A stretch of DNA of 64,000 bases, taken from the NCBI GenBank assembly GCA_041920565.1, contig JBHGXS010000052.1:1-64000 (forward strand), given 5' to 3'. The notes beneath the pieces are model-generated. The model saw only the letters and a program-made list of their open reading frames with translations, was not told the DNA's origin and searched no databases. The stretch's first letter is position 1. Each line of letters begins with the position of its first letter. A program made the position numbers and the translations under genes. The DNA comes from JAGHKQ01 sp041920565. GTDB lineage: Bacteria; Bacillota; Bacilli; Bacillales; Bacillaceae_G. Shown in pieces: positions 1-7,263 of this stretch.

Positions 1-180
1 TTATTAAGACAGAGTTTGTCAAAGGGAAACATTTTGAAAATTTAGAACGGTTGAAGTTAGAATTAGATGATTATGTTCATTGGTTTAATCATATCAGAAT
101 TCACGGAACACTTGGGTATTTAAGCCCTATTGAATATAAAAATGAACACCTTAAAAAAGTTGTCTAGTTTAATGTTGACA
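1..180 (+). mobile_element. Right end of an IS3-family insertion sequence (partial)
   Basis: The window opens inside an IS3-type (IS150-like) element. Only the last 55 codons of the transposase and a short noncoding end are present. The outer boundary is placed near base 180 because the neighbouring pyruvate-kinase-like reading frame loses recognisable homology there; read inward, the end begins TGTCAACATTAAAC, compatible with the TG...CA ends of IS3 elements. The left end lies outside the window, so target duplication cannot be checked. Confidence 0.6.
3..167 (+). CDS. IS3-family transposase OrfB, C-terminal fragment
   Basis: This is the last 54 residues of a DDE transposase, open from the window edge to a TAG stop. 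The residues IKTEFVKGKHF and later YVHWFNHIRIHGTLGYLSP match the C-terminal part of the rve-type integrase core of IS3/IS150 elements, where the catalytic glutamate lies in the E-F-V segment and the H-x-R-x-H-G-x-L-G-Y-x-S-P-x-x-Y motif closes the domain. The enzyme cuts and joins element ends during transposition. The start and the DD residues lie upstream of the window, so whether the gene is intact is unknown. Confidence 0.8.
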   Translation: MKTEFVKGKHFENLERLKLELDDYVHWFNHIRIHGTLGYLSPIEYKNEHLKKVV

Positions 181-760
181 TACCACTCTGATCCCAATGT
201 GAATTAGTTTTGATAGTACTTTTAATGCCTCAACAATGTACGGTCCCTTATTTAACATTACACATTGGGCACTGTTCGCCATGATGGCATCCGTTATTTC
301 CGCGCGTGAAGGTATACCTTTTTTGAGCAATCTGTCCAATACTTGAGTTGTCCATATGACAGGTACATGCGCAGTCCTGCATATGGACAATATTTCTTCT
401 TGAACATATGCTAAGTGTTCAAATCCAACTTCAATCGCTAAATCTCCCCTTGCAATCATTACCCCGAAGCCTTCAAATTCTAATCCCTCCAAAATAATAT
501 GGGAAAGATGATGGATGACATCTTTTGTTTCGATTTTCGCCACTACCGCTATATGCGAAGCTGACAATCTCTCGAGAGCATCCCGAAGGTCCCTCAAATC
601 TTTAGGTGAGTGCACAAAGGAAAGTCCGATAATATCTGCATATTTTACAACAAACGCTAAATCGCATATATCTTTTTTGGTTAGTGCAGCGGCATTTAAG
701 CTCGGTAATGAATCCGGCAGATTAAATCCATTGCCTTCCTTGATTTTTCTGGTTTTTATT
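169..760 (-). pseudogene. Pyruvate-kinase-like protein, broken at both ends
   Basis: An open minus-strand frame of about 195 codons reads GFNLPDSLPSLN, then KIET, VMIARGDLAIEVGFEHL and IPSRAEITDA. These are hallmarks of the C-terminal half of the pyruvate kinase barrel: the NLP motif, the K-x-E base, the A-R-G-D metal/substrate loop and the R-A-E-x-x-D helix. The phrasing resembles the atypical pyruvate-kinase-homologous proteins of Bacilli rather than housekeeping Pyk. The N-terminal half is missing; homology fades near 760 next to a hairpin. The C-terminus is cut by the IS3 end. An ATG at 615 could give a 148-residue fragment, but a functional enzyme is not expected. Confidence 0.75.
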
Positions 761-787
761 GAAAAAATACCTCTTTTGATAAATAAG

Positions 788-819
788 AAAGGCCTCTGTG
801 TATGCGCAGGGGCCTTTTC
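788..819. terminator. Hairpin with T tract at the edge of the decayed region
   Basis: AAAGGCC and GGCCTTTT arms with additional CTG/CAG pairing close a short loop, and Ts follow on the plus strand. It looks like an orphan rho-independent terminator left beside the truncated pyruvate-kinase-like gene. Confidence 0.45.
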
Positions 820-849
820 AGAGGTCGAAGAAATTGGTCACTTCGGAGC

Positions 850-1017
850 ATGAAGCATAGGTACGAAGGAATGGAGCTGGATATTAAATACTTGAAGAAA
901 GTGTTGCCGCATGTCTATTAATTGTGGGGAAGAGCGGTACATTTGAAAACTGTGGTAGAGGATAAAGCTGTGTCGTTTTCATATGGCGGGAAGACGATGC
1001 ATCGGAAATATGTGTAA
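850..1017 (+). pseudogene. Small unrecognised protein remnant with internal stop
   Basis: From ATG at 850 the frame reads MKHRYEGMELDIKYLKKVLP, meets a TAA after residue 23, and continues coherently to end in GGKTMHRKYV and a TAA at 1015-1017. The composition on both sides of the stop looks like real coding sequence, so this is probably one gene of about 55 codons with a nonsense mutation, or a piece of a longer gene. I do not recognise the family. A second fragment ending in GKTTHRKYV lies at 6030-6095, so this is a repeated small gene type. Confidence 0.45.
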
Positions 1018-1131
1018 ACGAAGGAAGACAGCTAGATTGTGTGGCGATCTTCTTTCGTTTTATAATGGTTATGCAAGCCTTTATACATTACCTTATTCTA
1101 AAAGAGCAAATAAGAGTTTAGGAGAGAAAGT

Positions 1132-1884
1132 ATGAGAAAGATCAAGAAGCGGGGATATAAAAGGGCATTTAAAAACTTCATATATTTGATTGCGTTACTC
1201 TGCGCAGCTTTTTTTATTCTTAGCGGATGTCAAAAGGATGCAGCACGAGTAACTGCCACGGTAGATCGGGTTATTGATGGGGATACACTCAGAGTAAACA
1301 TAGATGGTGAAGTTAAAACCATTCGGCTGCTGCTGGTTGATACTCCTGAATCTGTACATCCTACAAAACCTGTACAGCCTTTCGGCATAGAAGCCAGTTC
1401 TTTTGTTAAAAAATTATTACCAGCTGGGACGAAAGTGGAAGTCGAGTATGATAAAAGTAAAGAAGATAAATACGGACGTTTATTAGCATATATTTGGTTG
1501 GATGATAAAATGCTCAACGAAACATTGCTAGAAGAGGGTTACGCTCGTGTAGCTTATGTATATGAGCCAAATACAAAATATGTAGAGGAGTTTAGAGACA
1601 TCGAGGATGAAACTCGAAAGAAGAAAATCGGTATATGGTCTCTTCCAAACTATGTAACGGATACAGGGTTTAACAGCAATGTACAGACACAAGCAGCGTA
1701 TTCAGCACAAACACATAAATCGAGTTGTACGAAACCCTCTATCAAAGGGAACATTACACGCAACGGAGAGAAAATTTATCACACACCGGATAGTCCGCAA
1801 TACGATGCAACCAAGCCTGAAAAGATGTTTTGTACGGAAGAGGATGCTATAAAGGCAGGGTTTCGCAAGCCTAAATCAGCCTAA
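1132..1884 (+). CDS. Secreted/lipoprotein thermonuclease (micrococcal nuclease family)
   Basis: This 250-residue protein degrades DNA/RNA outside the membrane with Ca2+. Residues 16-33 form a hydrophobic signal ending in the lipobox-like LSGC, so Cys33 is probably lipidated. The staphylococcal-nuclease domain (about 39-165) carries VIDGDTLRV, the arginine and aspartate of TIRLLLVDTPES, and KYGRLLAYIW with the second catalytic arginine. The C-terminal 55 residues hold two cysteines and the KGNI...GEKIYH...FCTEEDA pattern found at the end of many Bacillus thermonucleases. The start follows a good AGGAGAG site. It is a single gene with its own terminator. It resembles B. subtilis YncB functionally, but orthology is not established. 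Confidence 0.88.
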   Translation: MRKIKKRGYKRAFKNFIYLIALLCAAFFILSGCQKDAARVTATVDRVIDGDTLRVNIDGEVKTIRLLLVDTPESVHPTKPVQPFGIEASSFVKKLLPAGTKVEVEYDKSKEDKYGRLLAYIWLDDKMLNETLLEEGYARVAYVYEPNTKYVEEFRDIEDETRKKKIGIWSLPNYVTDTGFNSNVQTQAAYSAQTHKSSCTKPSIKGNITRNGEKIYHTPDSPQYDATKPEKMFCTEEDAIKAGFRKPKSA

Positions 1885-2530
1885 TTGTGGGCTCACTTTA
1901 TATGAGAAATGAGATACACTCAGAAATTATCGATACAGTCTTTTTCTGAAGTATGTCTATAATTGGTGATGGGGAATAGAATCAATGAGCTATTTTGGAA
2001 ATTAGTTGGCCATATAGGTATTATATTTGTGATTACAAAATTCCTAAGAACCTCATACCACTATGAAAAAGAGTGAAATCCCTTGTTGTGGTAGATTTCA
2101 CTCTTTTATTTCTTTTGTTACTGCTATTTTTGAATATAAAGGTTGACAGTATTTTTTTCAAGCTTATGTTCTAAAAGACGGTTCCAAGCAAAATGCAATT
2201 TGTAATCATCCTATAACCATAATTTAAATCTCGTTATTTCTAGGTGGAAATGTAAGACTTTTTTACAATTTAGAGAAATAAAGTTGTTTTGTTGTATAAA
2301 GCACAAAGAGAAAAGCAAATGAGAATAGTGAAAACTCAAACATAGATACACCGAAAATATGCATAAAGAGCCAAAACTTTTAAGGATATCTTGAATTATG
2401 TATGTTACACTTTGAGATGCGGAAGAAAAGATTTTTGTCATATATAAACAAACCATAACGTTTGACTGTACGGTTATAGTTGTTGTAGCATATAAGTAAC
2501 TAGTAAGAGAGGAGTGAGTTCATTGGGATC
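1885..2530. other. Intergenic region with one terminator
   Basis: These 646 bases separate the nuclease from the MerR gene. They hold the terminator at 2068-2113 and otherwise AT-rich sequence. An open minus frame at 2211-2456 has no ribosome binding site and no familiar motif. I see no RNA gene or repeat. Confidence 0.5.
2068..2113 (+). terminator. Rho-independent terminator after nuclease gene
   Basis: A perfect 13-bp stem, AAAGAGTGAAATC (2068-2080) with GATTTCACTCTTT (2094-2106), is followed by TATTTCTTTT. It lies about 185 bases after the nuclease stop. Confidence 0.8.
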
Positions 2531-2941
2531 GTGTACCGAATCGGAGAGTTGGCGGAAATGGCTCAGGTTTCGAAGCGAACCATTGATTATTATACGAATC
2601 TAGGGCTGCTCCAAGCGGAACGTTCAGATTCCAATTATCGCTATTACGATGAAACGGCATTGCACACGTTGCGTTTTATTGAACAATGTAAGAAGATGCA
2701 TATGCCGCTTTGTGAGATAAAACAAGTATTGCAACACAAACAGAAGCAAACAGAAGAAAATTCTTCTGTACTCAGTCAAGTAGATGAAATATCTAAGCAT
2801 ATGCAGCAACTGGAGCGGGAACTGGTGAATTTGAAACCGTTGCTTGATAATATGACGGAAGAGCAGCGGCAAATGATGACGAAATATTTGTCCAATCGCA
2901 TGTCCACTTTGGTGCAAACACTTTTATTATTTTTAGTGTAA
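2531..2941 (+). CDS. MerR-family transcriptional regulator
   Basis: This 136-residue protein has the MerR winged-helix at its N-terminus (YRIGELAEMAQVSKRTIDYY...LL, then SNYRYYDETAL), a hinge with FIEQCKKMHMPLCEI, and a coiled-coil dimerisation helix of about 50 residues. There is no cysteine-rich metal loop, so the effector is unlikely to be a classical heavy metal. The start is a GTG after AGAGAGGAGTGAG, with long spacing. The YugP-type peptidase gene begins 16 bases downstream and is probably co-transcribed, which makes local or autoregulation plausible but unproven. Confidence 0.85.
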   Translation: MYRIGELAEMAQVSKRTIDYYTNLGLLQAERSDSNYRYYDETALHTLRFIEQCKKMHMPLCEIKQVLQHKQKQTEENSSVLSQVDEISKHMQQLERELVNLKPLLDNMTEEQRQMMTKYLSNRMSTLVQTLLLFLV

Positions 2942-2956
2942 AGGAGAAATGGAAGG

Positions 2957-3643
2957 ATGTTGTTCCATCCAATGGATCTTTTGATTTTGATTGCGTTTGG
3001 TTTATCCATTTGGGCGCAGTTTAAAGTACAAGGAAACTTCAATAAATGGTCGGAAGTGAACTCGACGTCAGGGATGAGCGGCGCGGAAGTGGCTCGTCAA
3101 ATTTTAGATAACAACGGATTGTATCATGTTCCAATTGAAGTGGTACCAGGACGTTTAAGTGACCATTATGATCCAATAACAAAAACAGTTCGTCTATCAG
3201 AGGAAGTATACTACGGTCGTTCTATCGCGTCAGTGTCTGTGGCAGCGCACGAAGTAGGGCACGCGATTCAGCATGACCAATCGTACGGCTTCCTGGCATT
3301 GCGCCATAAAATGTTTCCGATTGTGAATCTGACGTCAGGAGTGGCGCCATTCTTGTTATTAGGCGGTTTCTTATTTAAAGCGTTCTCCCTTATTGGAATC
3401 GGGATTATCTTCTTTTCCTTTGCGGTGGCGTTTCAGTTAATTACATTGCCCGTGGAGTTTAATGCGAGTGCTCGTGCCAAACGACTCATGTTAGCTAGCG
3501 GAATGATTAGCGAACGCGATCGAAAAGGCGTGGATAAGGTGTTAGGAGCAGCTGCCTTAACATATCTAGCCGGTGCCTTAATTGCTGCATTGGAACTTGT
3601 AAAATATATCATGATTTTCTTCCAAGGAACTGAGGAAGAGTAA
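2957..3643 (+). CDS. yugP: Membrane zinc metallopeptidase, YugP family
   Basis: This 228-residue integral membrane protein has the HEVGHAIQH zinc-binding motif (HExxH) around residue 98 and an N-terminal transmembrane helix starting at residue 6. Two or three further membrane segments lie between 120 and 165 and at the C-terminus. The family is PF04298, predicted neutral zinc metallopeptidases whose substrates are not established. The GGxL/F-rich central helices and SARAKRLML segment are typical. The gene follows the MerR gene closely with AAGGAGAAATGGAAGG before the ATG. Length matches the family. Confidence 0.87.
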   Translation: MLFHPMDLLILIAFGLSIWAQFKVQGNFNKWSEVNSTSGMSGAEVARQILDNNGLYHVPIEVVPGRLSDHYDPITKTVRLSEEVYYGRSIASVSVAAHEVGHAIQHDQSYGFLALRHKMFPIVNLTSGVAPFLLLGGFLFKAFSLIGIGIIFFSFAVAFQLITLPVEFNASARAKRLMLASGMISERDRKGVDKVLGAAALTYLAGALIAALELVKYIMIFFQGTEEE

Positions 3644-3683
3644 TATGAGAGAATACAACCATACAGATAAAATAGAAACACAC

Positions 3684-3726
3684 AGGAGGTGAATACCTTA
3701 GTTCCTTGGACTAAGGGAATTCGTTG
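3684..3726 (+). promoter_or_regulatory. Shine-Dalgarno separated from TTG start by a hairpin
   Basis: A near-perfect AGGAGGT (3684-3690) lies 33 bases before the TTG start of the CNNM gene. Between them CCTTAGT (3696-3702) and ACTAAGG (3710-3716) form a perfect 7-bp stem with a 7-base loop. Folding the hairpin reduces the effective distance to about 12 bases. A weaker AAGGGA also sits six bases before the TTG. An in-frame TAA at 3712-3714 excludes any earlier start in this frame. Confidence 0.5.
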
Positions 3727-5055
3727 GAGATATTTAATTTGGTGATGGTAGCGATTTTAATCGCATTAACAGGCTTCTTCGTAGCAGCAGAATTTGCAAT
3801 TGTAAAAGTTCGCAGCAGCCGTATTGACCAACTGATAGCGGAAAATAAACGCGGTGCAGTTGCTGCAAAAAAACTCATATCCAATCTAGATGAATATCTA
3901 TCTGCCTGTCAGTTAGGAATTACCATTACAGCATTAGGGCTTGGTTGGCTGGGAGAACCAACGGTTCATCATATGTTAGAACCGATTTTTAAAGAATGGA
4001 ACTTTGCACCTGCGGTTGCAAGTACGTTGTCTTTCATCATCGCCTTTGCTTCGATTACGTTCTTGCACGTGGTTGTGGGGGAATTAGCACCCAAAACTGT
4101 TGCGATTCAAAAGGCAGAGCAAGTCAGCTTATTATTTGCAAAACCTCTTATTTATTTCTATAAAATCATGTATCCGTTCATTTGGGCGTTAAACGGTTCC
4201 GCTCGCGTGGTAACAGGATTGTTTGGGTTAAAGCCGGCTAAAGAACATGAAGTAGCCCATTCTGAAGAAGAATTGCGTCTGATCTTGTCTGAAAGTTACG
4301 AGAGCGGAGAAATTAACCAAACTGAGTATAAGTATGTAGAGAATATTTTTGAGTTTGACAACCGTATCGCAAAAGAAATTATGGTTCCTCGTACAGAAAT
4401 CGTGGGATTATATGCTGATGATCCGGTAGAAACACAAATGGCGGTTATCAGCAGAGAAAAATATACGCGTTATCCCGTATTTGGAGAGGATAAAGACGAT
4501 ATCATCGGGATGGTAAACGTGAAAGATTTCTTTATCCACTATATGAATGGGGAAACAGATAAGCTCGAAAATATTCAATCTTACACTCGACCGGTGATCG
4601 AAGTGATGGAGACGATCCCGATCCATGATCTATTGCTTCAAATGCAGAAGAAGCGTATTCCTCTTGCGGTTTTATATGATGAATATGGTGGAACGGCCGG
4701 AATTGTGACACTAGAGGATATTCTGGAAGAAATTGTCGGAGAAATCCGTGACGAATATGATGAGGATGAAAAACCGCCGATTCAGCATATAAATGAGCAA
4801 CATAAAATCGTAGAAGGCAAGGTGTTAGTCAGCGAAATTAACGATTTACTCGGTCTTCATATGGATGACGAAGATGTGGATACCATCGGAGGATGGATCC
4901 TCACACAAAATCATGAAATCGAAGAAGGTCAATCGATCGAGGTTGATGGTTACGAATTTAAAGTCCTTTCCAAAGACTCACATCAAATCAAGTCTGTTGA
5001 AATTAAGAAAGTTGACCGCAAAGCAGATAACGGAGAACACGCAGCAACGGTGTAG
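3724..5055 (+). CDS. CNNM/CorC-type hemolysin-family transporter
   Basis: This 443-residue membrane protein has, in order, a CNNM (DUF21) transmembrane domain of three to four helices (about 1-200), two CBS domains (about 205-335) including ILEEIVGEIRDEYDEDE at the end, and a CorC/HlyC FAD-like C-terminal domain (about 355-430) with GGWILT. The family exports Mg2+ or confers Mg/Co tolerance; B. subtilis YhdP (MpfA) and YugS are relatives, but I cannot assign which one this matches. The CBS pair probably binds Mg-ATP. Translation starts at TTG, preceded by an unusual hairpin. The last codons and the stop are embedded in the terminator stem. Confidence 0.85.
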   Translation: MEIFNLVMVAILIALTGFFVAAEFAIVKVRSSRIDQLIAENKRGAVAAKKLISNLDEYLSACQLGITITALGLGWLGEPTVHHMLEPIFKEWNFAPAVASTLSFIIAFASITFLHVVVGELAPKTVAIQKAEQVSLLFAKPLIYFYKIMYPFIWALNGSARVVTGLFGLKPAKEHEVAHSEEELRLILSESYESGEINQTEYKYVENIFEFDNRIAKEIMVPRTEIVGLYADDPVETQMAVISREKYTRYPVFGEDKDDIIGMVNVKDFFIHYMNGETDKLENIQSYTRPVIEVMETIPIHDLLLQMQKKRIPLAVLYDEYGGTAGIVTLEDILEEIVGEIRDEYDEDEKPPIQHINEQHKIVEGKVLVSEINDLLGLHMDDEDVDTIGGWILTQNHEIEEGQSIEVDGYEFKVLSKDSHQIKSVEIKKVDRKADNGEHAATV

Positions 5056-5075
5056 TTGCTGCGTGTTCTTAATAT
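5034..5075 (+). terminator. Terminator overlapping the CNNM stop codon
   Basis: A perfect 15-bp stem pairs AGAACACGCAGCAAC (5034-5048) with GTTGCTGCGTGTTCT (5055-5069) around a 6-base loop containing most of the TAG stop. The T tract is weak (TTAATATAT), but the stem is strong. Confidence 0.75.
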
Positions 5076-5161
5076 ATATAAGGTTCGTCGCTTTTTGGAT
5101 GAAAGGGAATTACCATTCAAAGAAGGAGAGAAACAAATGTTTAAGAAATAGATTCGATGTT

Positions 5162-5782
5162 TCACAGTTTTTTCTCCAATATAGAAACTTTTTCTTGTAC
5201 TTTGGCAACATAGGTAAAATCACCAAAGCAATATGGATAACGGAAATTTCCTTTAAAGCCGCCGCATGTATACAAATCAGGATGCTTATCCACCTGCATT
5301 TTCGAATACTTCTTTGCGAGTTCTTCGCTGTGCTTCAATCCGTTTTCAGCTACATAGTTTATGTATCCAGGTCCCATGTTATAGCTTTGTATAATTGTAT
5401 TCATGTCAACTCCTTTCTTTATTCCAAGAGTGTACATTTTATAAAAGTGGTATACGCCTTGTTGAATGCTCATTTTTGGATCTTGGATTTCATTTCGCTT
5501 TAGTCCGGCTGATTCCGAAGATTGCATAGGATCGTTTCCTTCTCCTTTGCTTTCTTGGTACATAATAGCTAGCAAAACAGGAGTAAACTCTCCCAAATTA
5601 TATTTATCCAGTTCTTTTTCAATCATTGGTTTATAAGAAAGTACCTTTTTGGCATGAGTGAAAGGACCTATATATTGATGCAGAGGGTTTCCATACTTAT
5701 TGAAACAAACTACAAGCAACGTAGCAATCAGCAGTAACATAAAGAGGGAAACAAGAAAAGTATATCCTATTTTCTTTATCAT
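5162..5782 (-). CDS. Membrane-anchored lysozyme-like / transglycosylase protein
   Basis: This 206-residue protein starts MIKKIGYTFLVSLF with one transmembrane helix (about 5-27), followed by an extracytoplasmic lysozyme-like domain. The segment LLAIMYQESKGEGND carries the expected catalytic glutamate, and SESAGLKRNEIQDPKMSIQQ and SYNMGPGYINYV are typical of the PF13702 lysozyme-like family found in CwlT-type enzymes. It would cleave peptidoglycan glycan strands. No NlpC/P60 domain is fused to it, unlike CwlT of ICEBs1. It is convergent with the CNNM gene and stands alone. Confidence 0.82.
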   Translation of the reverse strand: MIKKIGYTFLVSLFMLLLIATLLVVCFNKYGNPLHQYIGPFTHAKKVLSYKPMIEKELDKYNLGEFTPVLLAIMYQESKGEGNDPMQSSESAGLKRNEIQDPKMSIQQGVYHFYKMYTLGIKKGVDMNTIIQSYNMGPGYINYVAENGLKHSEELAKKYSKMQVDKHPDLYTCGGFKGNFRYPYCFGDFTYVAKVQEKVSILEKKL

Positions 5783-6029
5783 TTTATCCTCTCCGTTTTT
5801 ATCAATAAATTCATGGTAGTCAATATAACTTGTGGAATAGACGAAACTTTAACAGCATGCAAAAGCATATTCATGAAAATAAGAAGTTCCATAAGCTTAA
5901 GTAATAAAAGCCACTAATTATGTTAACATATCATTTGTATATAGACTATTACACATATTTTACAAATGATCCTATGGAGAACTGTCTTGTGAACGCAGTG
6001 CATCAGAGAAGTGAAGCGTAAGTATTGCA

Positions 6030-6095
6030 GGATTTAAAGAAGGCGATGAAGAGTTTTATCAGAATGGAAAGACGACGCATCGGAAGTATGTATAA
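6030..6095 (+). pseudogene. Decayed C-terminal fragment related to the 850-1017 remnant
   Basis: The frame GFKEGDEEFYQNGKTTHRKYV then TAA closely resembles the end of the fragment at 850-1017 (GKTMHRKYV). No start or ribosome binding site belongs to it. The family is unknown to me. It lies just upstream of the promoter of the riboswitch operon. Confidence 0.4.
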
Positions 6096-6104
6096 AATAA
6101 AGTA

Positions 6105-6133
6105 TTGACTTATATAATAAAACATCTTATCAT
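6105..6133 (+). promoter_or_regulatory. Sigma-A type promoter for the Mn-riboswitch operon
   Basis: TTGACT (6105-6110) and TATCAT (6128-6133) are separated by 17 bases. Transcription would start near 6140, leaving a short leader before the aptamer. Confidence 0.65.
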
Positions 6134-6161
6134 TACTTTTACAAAGTGAATATAGTGTTTA

Positions 6162-6320
6162 CCTATAAAGGGGAGTAGCTTTAACAGCAAAGTCGTCATT
6201 ACAGGGATGATCCCTCGGCTTTGTTGGCAACCGTGACGTTGTTAGCAAGACCTTTACCAGTTATGGTAGAGGTCTGTACTTTTTAGGACCTTTACCGATT
6301 CAGTGGTAAAGGTCCTTTTT
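6162..6320 (+). promoter_or_regulatory. yybP-ykoY (Mn2+) riboswitch with terminator platform
   Basis: The conserved AAAGGGGAGTAGC (from 6167) and a 3' CCTTTA (6251-6256) form P1, with CCCTCGG and GCAACCG between, as in yybP-ykoY aptamers that bind Mn2+. The terminator pairs AGGACCTTTACC (6285-6296) with GGTAAAGGTCCT (6305-6316) and has TTTT after it. The intervening GGTAGAGGTC (6265-6274) can pair either with the 3' P1 strand or with the terminator's 5' arm. This predicts that Mn-stabilised P1 frees it to act as antiterminator, giving an ON switch, consistent with a TerC exporter downstream. Confidence 0.88.
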
Positions 6321-6342
6321 GTTTTGCGGGGAGGGAATTGAT

Positions 6343-6615
6343 ATGTTGAAGTTTTGGAAAAGAGTTCGTTTTATAGCAAAGATTCGTAAATTCATTCCTT
6401 TCTTATTTGAGTTTTTTACATCCAAGGAAGTGGAATGGTCTAAAAAGTGCTTGTCTTTGTTGTTCATCTTAGGGTACATCGTGTTTCCTTTTGATATCAT
6501 TCCGGACTTTTTAACTTTTTTCGGTTTCCTTGATGATATAACAATCCTGACGATTGTTTTACAGCAAATGATAAAAATGGCACCGGAGCAGATGAAAAAG
6601 AAATACAGAGTGTAA
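6343..6615 (+). CDS. DUF1232 (YkvA-like) small membrane protein
   Basis: This 90-residue protein has the DUF1232 core, where a helix preceding PFDIIPDFLTFFGFLDDITIL reads like the family signature (DxIPDxIPxxGxxDD). It has one or two membrane-associated helices (about 40-60 and 65-80). Function is unknown; many members sit beside envelope or metal genes. The ATG at 6343 follows GGGGAGGGA with good spacing; a TTG at 6319 lies inside the terminator and was rejected. It is the first gene after the Mn riboswitch, so it should be induced with the TerC gene. Confidence 0.82.
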   Translation: MLKFWKRVRFIAKIRKFIPFLFEFFTSKEVEWSKKCLSLLFILGYIVFPFDIIPDFLTFFGFLDDITILTIVLQQMIKMAPEQMKKKYRV

Positions 6616-6637
6616 GCAGAAAATGTGGTGATTTAAA

Positions 6638-7243
6638 ATGGAGCAATTACTTGTAGATTTTATCGAGTATTTAAAGCAGTTCTCTTATTTGGGAGTCATG
6701 CTTGCTTTAACATTTGAATTCGTTCCGGCAGAGCTTGTGTTGCCCCTGGTCGGATATTGGGTCTATCAAGGGGATATGGACTTCGTTTTAGCTGTTCTGG
6801 CAGGAACCATAGGGGGAACGACGGGGCCGTTAACGCTGTATGCGTTAGGATATTACGGAGGGCGGCCGCTGCTTAAAAAGTACGGTAAGTTCTTTTTTAT
6901 TAAAGGAGAGCAAATGAAGAAAGCTGATTCTTTCTTTGAAAGATACGGTTCATCCGTTGCTTTTTTAGGCCGCTTTGTGCCGGGCATACGGACCATTATT
7001 TCCTTTCCATGCGGTGTTTCGAAAATGAATGTATGGGTGTTCTCAGTATATACGTTTTTGGCAATGCTTCCGATTACAACTTTGTATATTTACTTGGGTA
7101 TGAAGCTAGGGGAGCATTGGGAACAAGCAGGAGAACTTGCAAAGCAGTATATGCTGCCGTTCTTGTTAGTTGCTGTAATTCTTGTTTTTGTTATGGTCTA
7201 TAGCCGAACAAAAAAGCTGAAACCCATTAATAAAAATAGATAA
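6638..7243 (+). CDS. DedA-family membrane protein
   Basis: This 201-residue protein has the DedA/SNARE-associated fold: E-F-V-P-x-E-L-V-L-P-L-V-G near residue 27, GGTTGPLTLYALGYYGGRP near 68, and FLGRFVPGIRTIISFPCG near 112, with four to five transmembrane helices. Family members are membrane lipid (undecaprenyl phosphate, phosphatidylethanolamine) flippases or have roles in envelope homeostasis and drug resistance. It is 22 bases after the DUF1232 gene and 20 before the TerC gene, so all three form one Mn-responsive operon. Similar to B. subtilis YngC/YkoX; exact orthology not assigned. Confidence 0.87.
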   Translation: MEQLLVDFIEYLKQFSYLGVMLALTFEFVPAELVLPLVGYWVYQGDMDFVLAVLAGTIGGTTGPLTLYALGYYGGRPLLKKYGKFFFIKGEQMKKADSFFERYGSSVAFLGRFVPGIRTIISFPCGVSKMNVWVFSVYTFLAMLPITTLYIYLGMKLGEHWEQAGELAKQYMLPFLLVAVILVFVMVYSRTKKLKPINKNR

Positions 7244-7263
7244 ACAAAAGAGGAGAGTGTATT

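Larger units (their letters stand above)
5783..6342. other. Intergenic region upstream of the riboswitch operon
   Basis: This 560-base spacer holds a small decayed coding fragment (6030-6095), a promoter (6105-6133) and the Mn riboswitch (6162-6320). Bases 5783-6029 contain nothing I can assign. Confidence 0.6.

Noticed and set aside
2211..2456. 81-codon minus-strand frame in the nuclease-MerR spacer
   Set aside because: No ribosome binding site, Phe/Ser/Leu-rich AT-driven composition and no recognisable motif.
4865..5503. 212-codon plus-strand frame across the CNNM end, terminator and lysozyme gene
   Set aside because: It passes through a strong terminator and overlaps two well-supported genes in other frames; composition is not protein-like.
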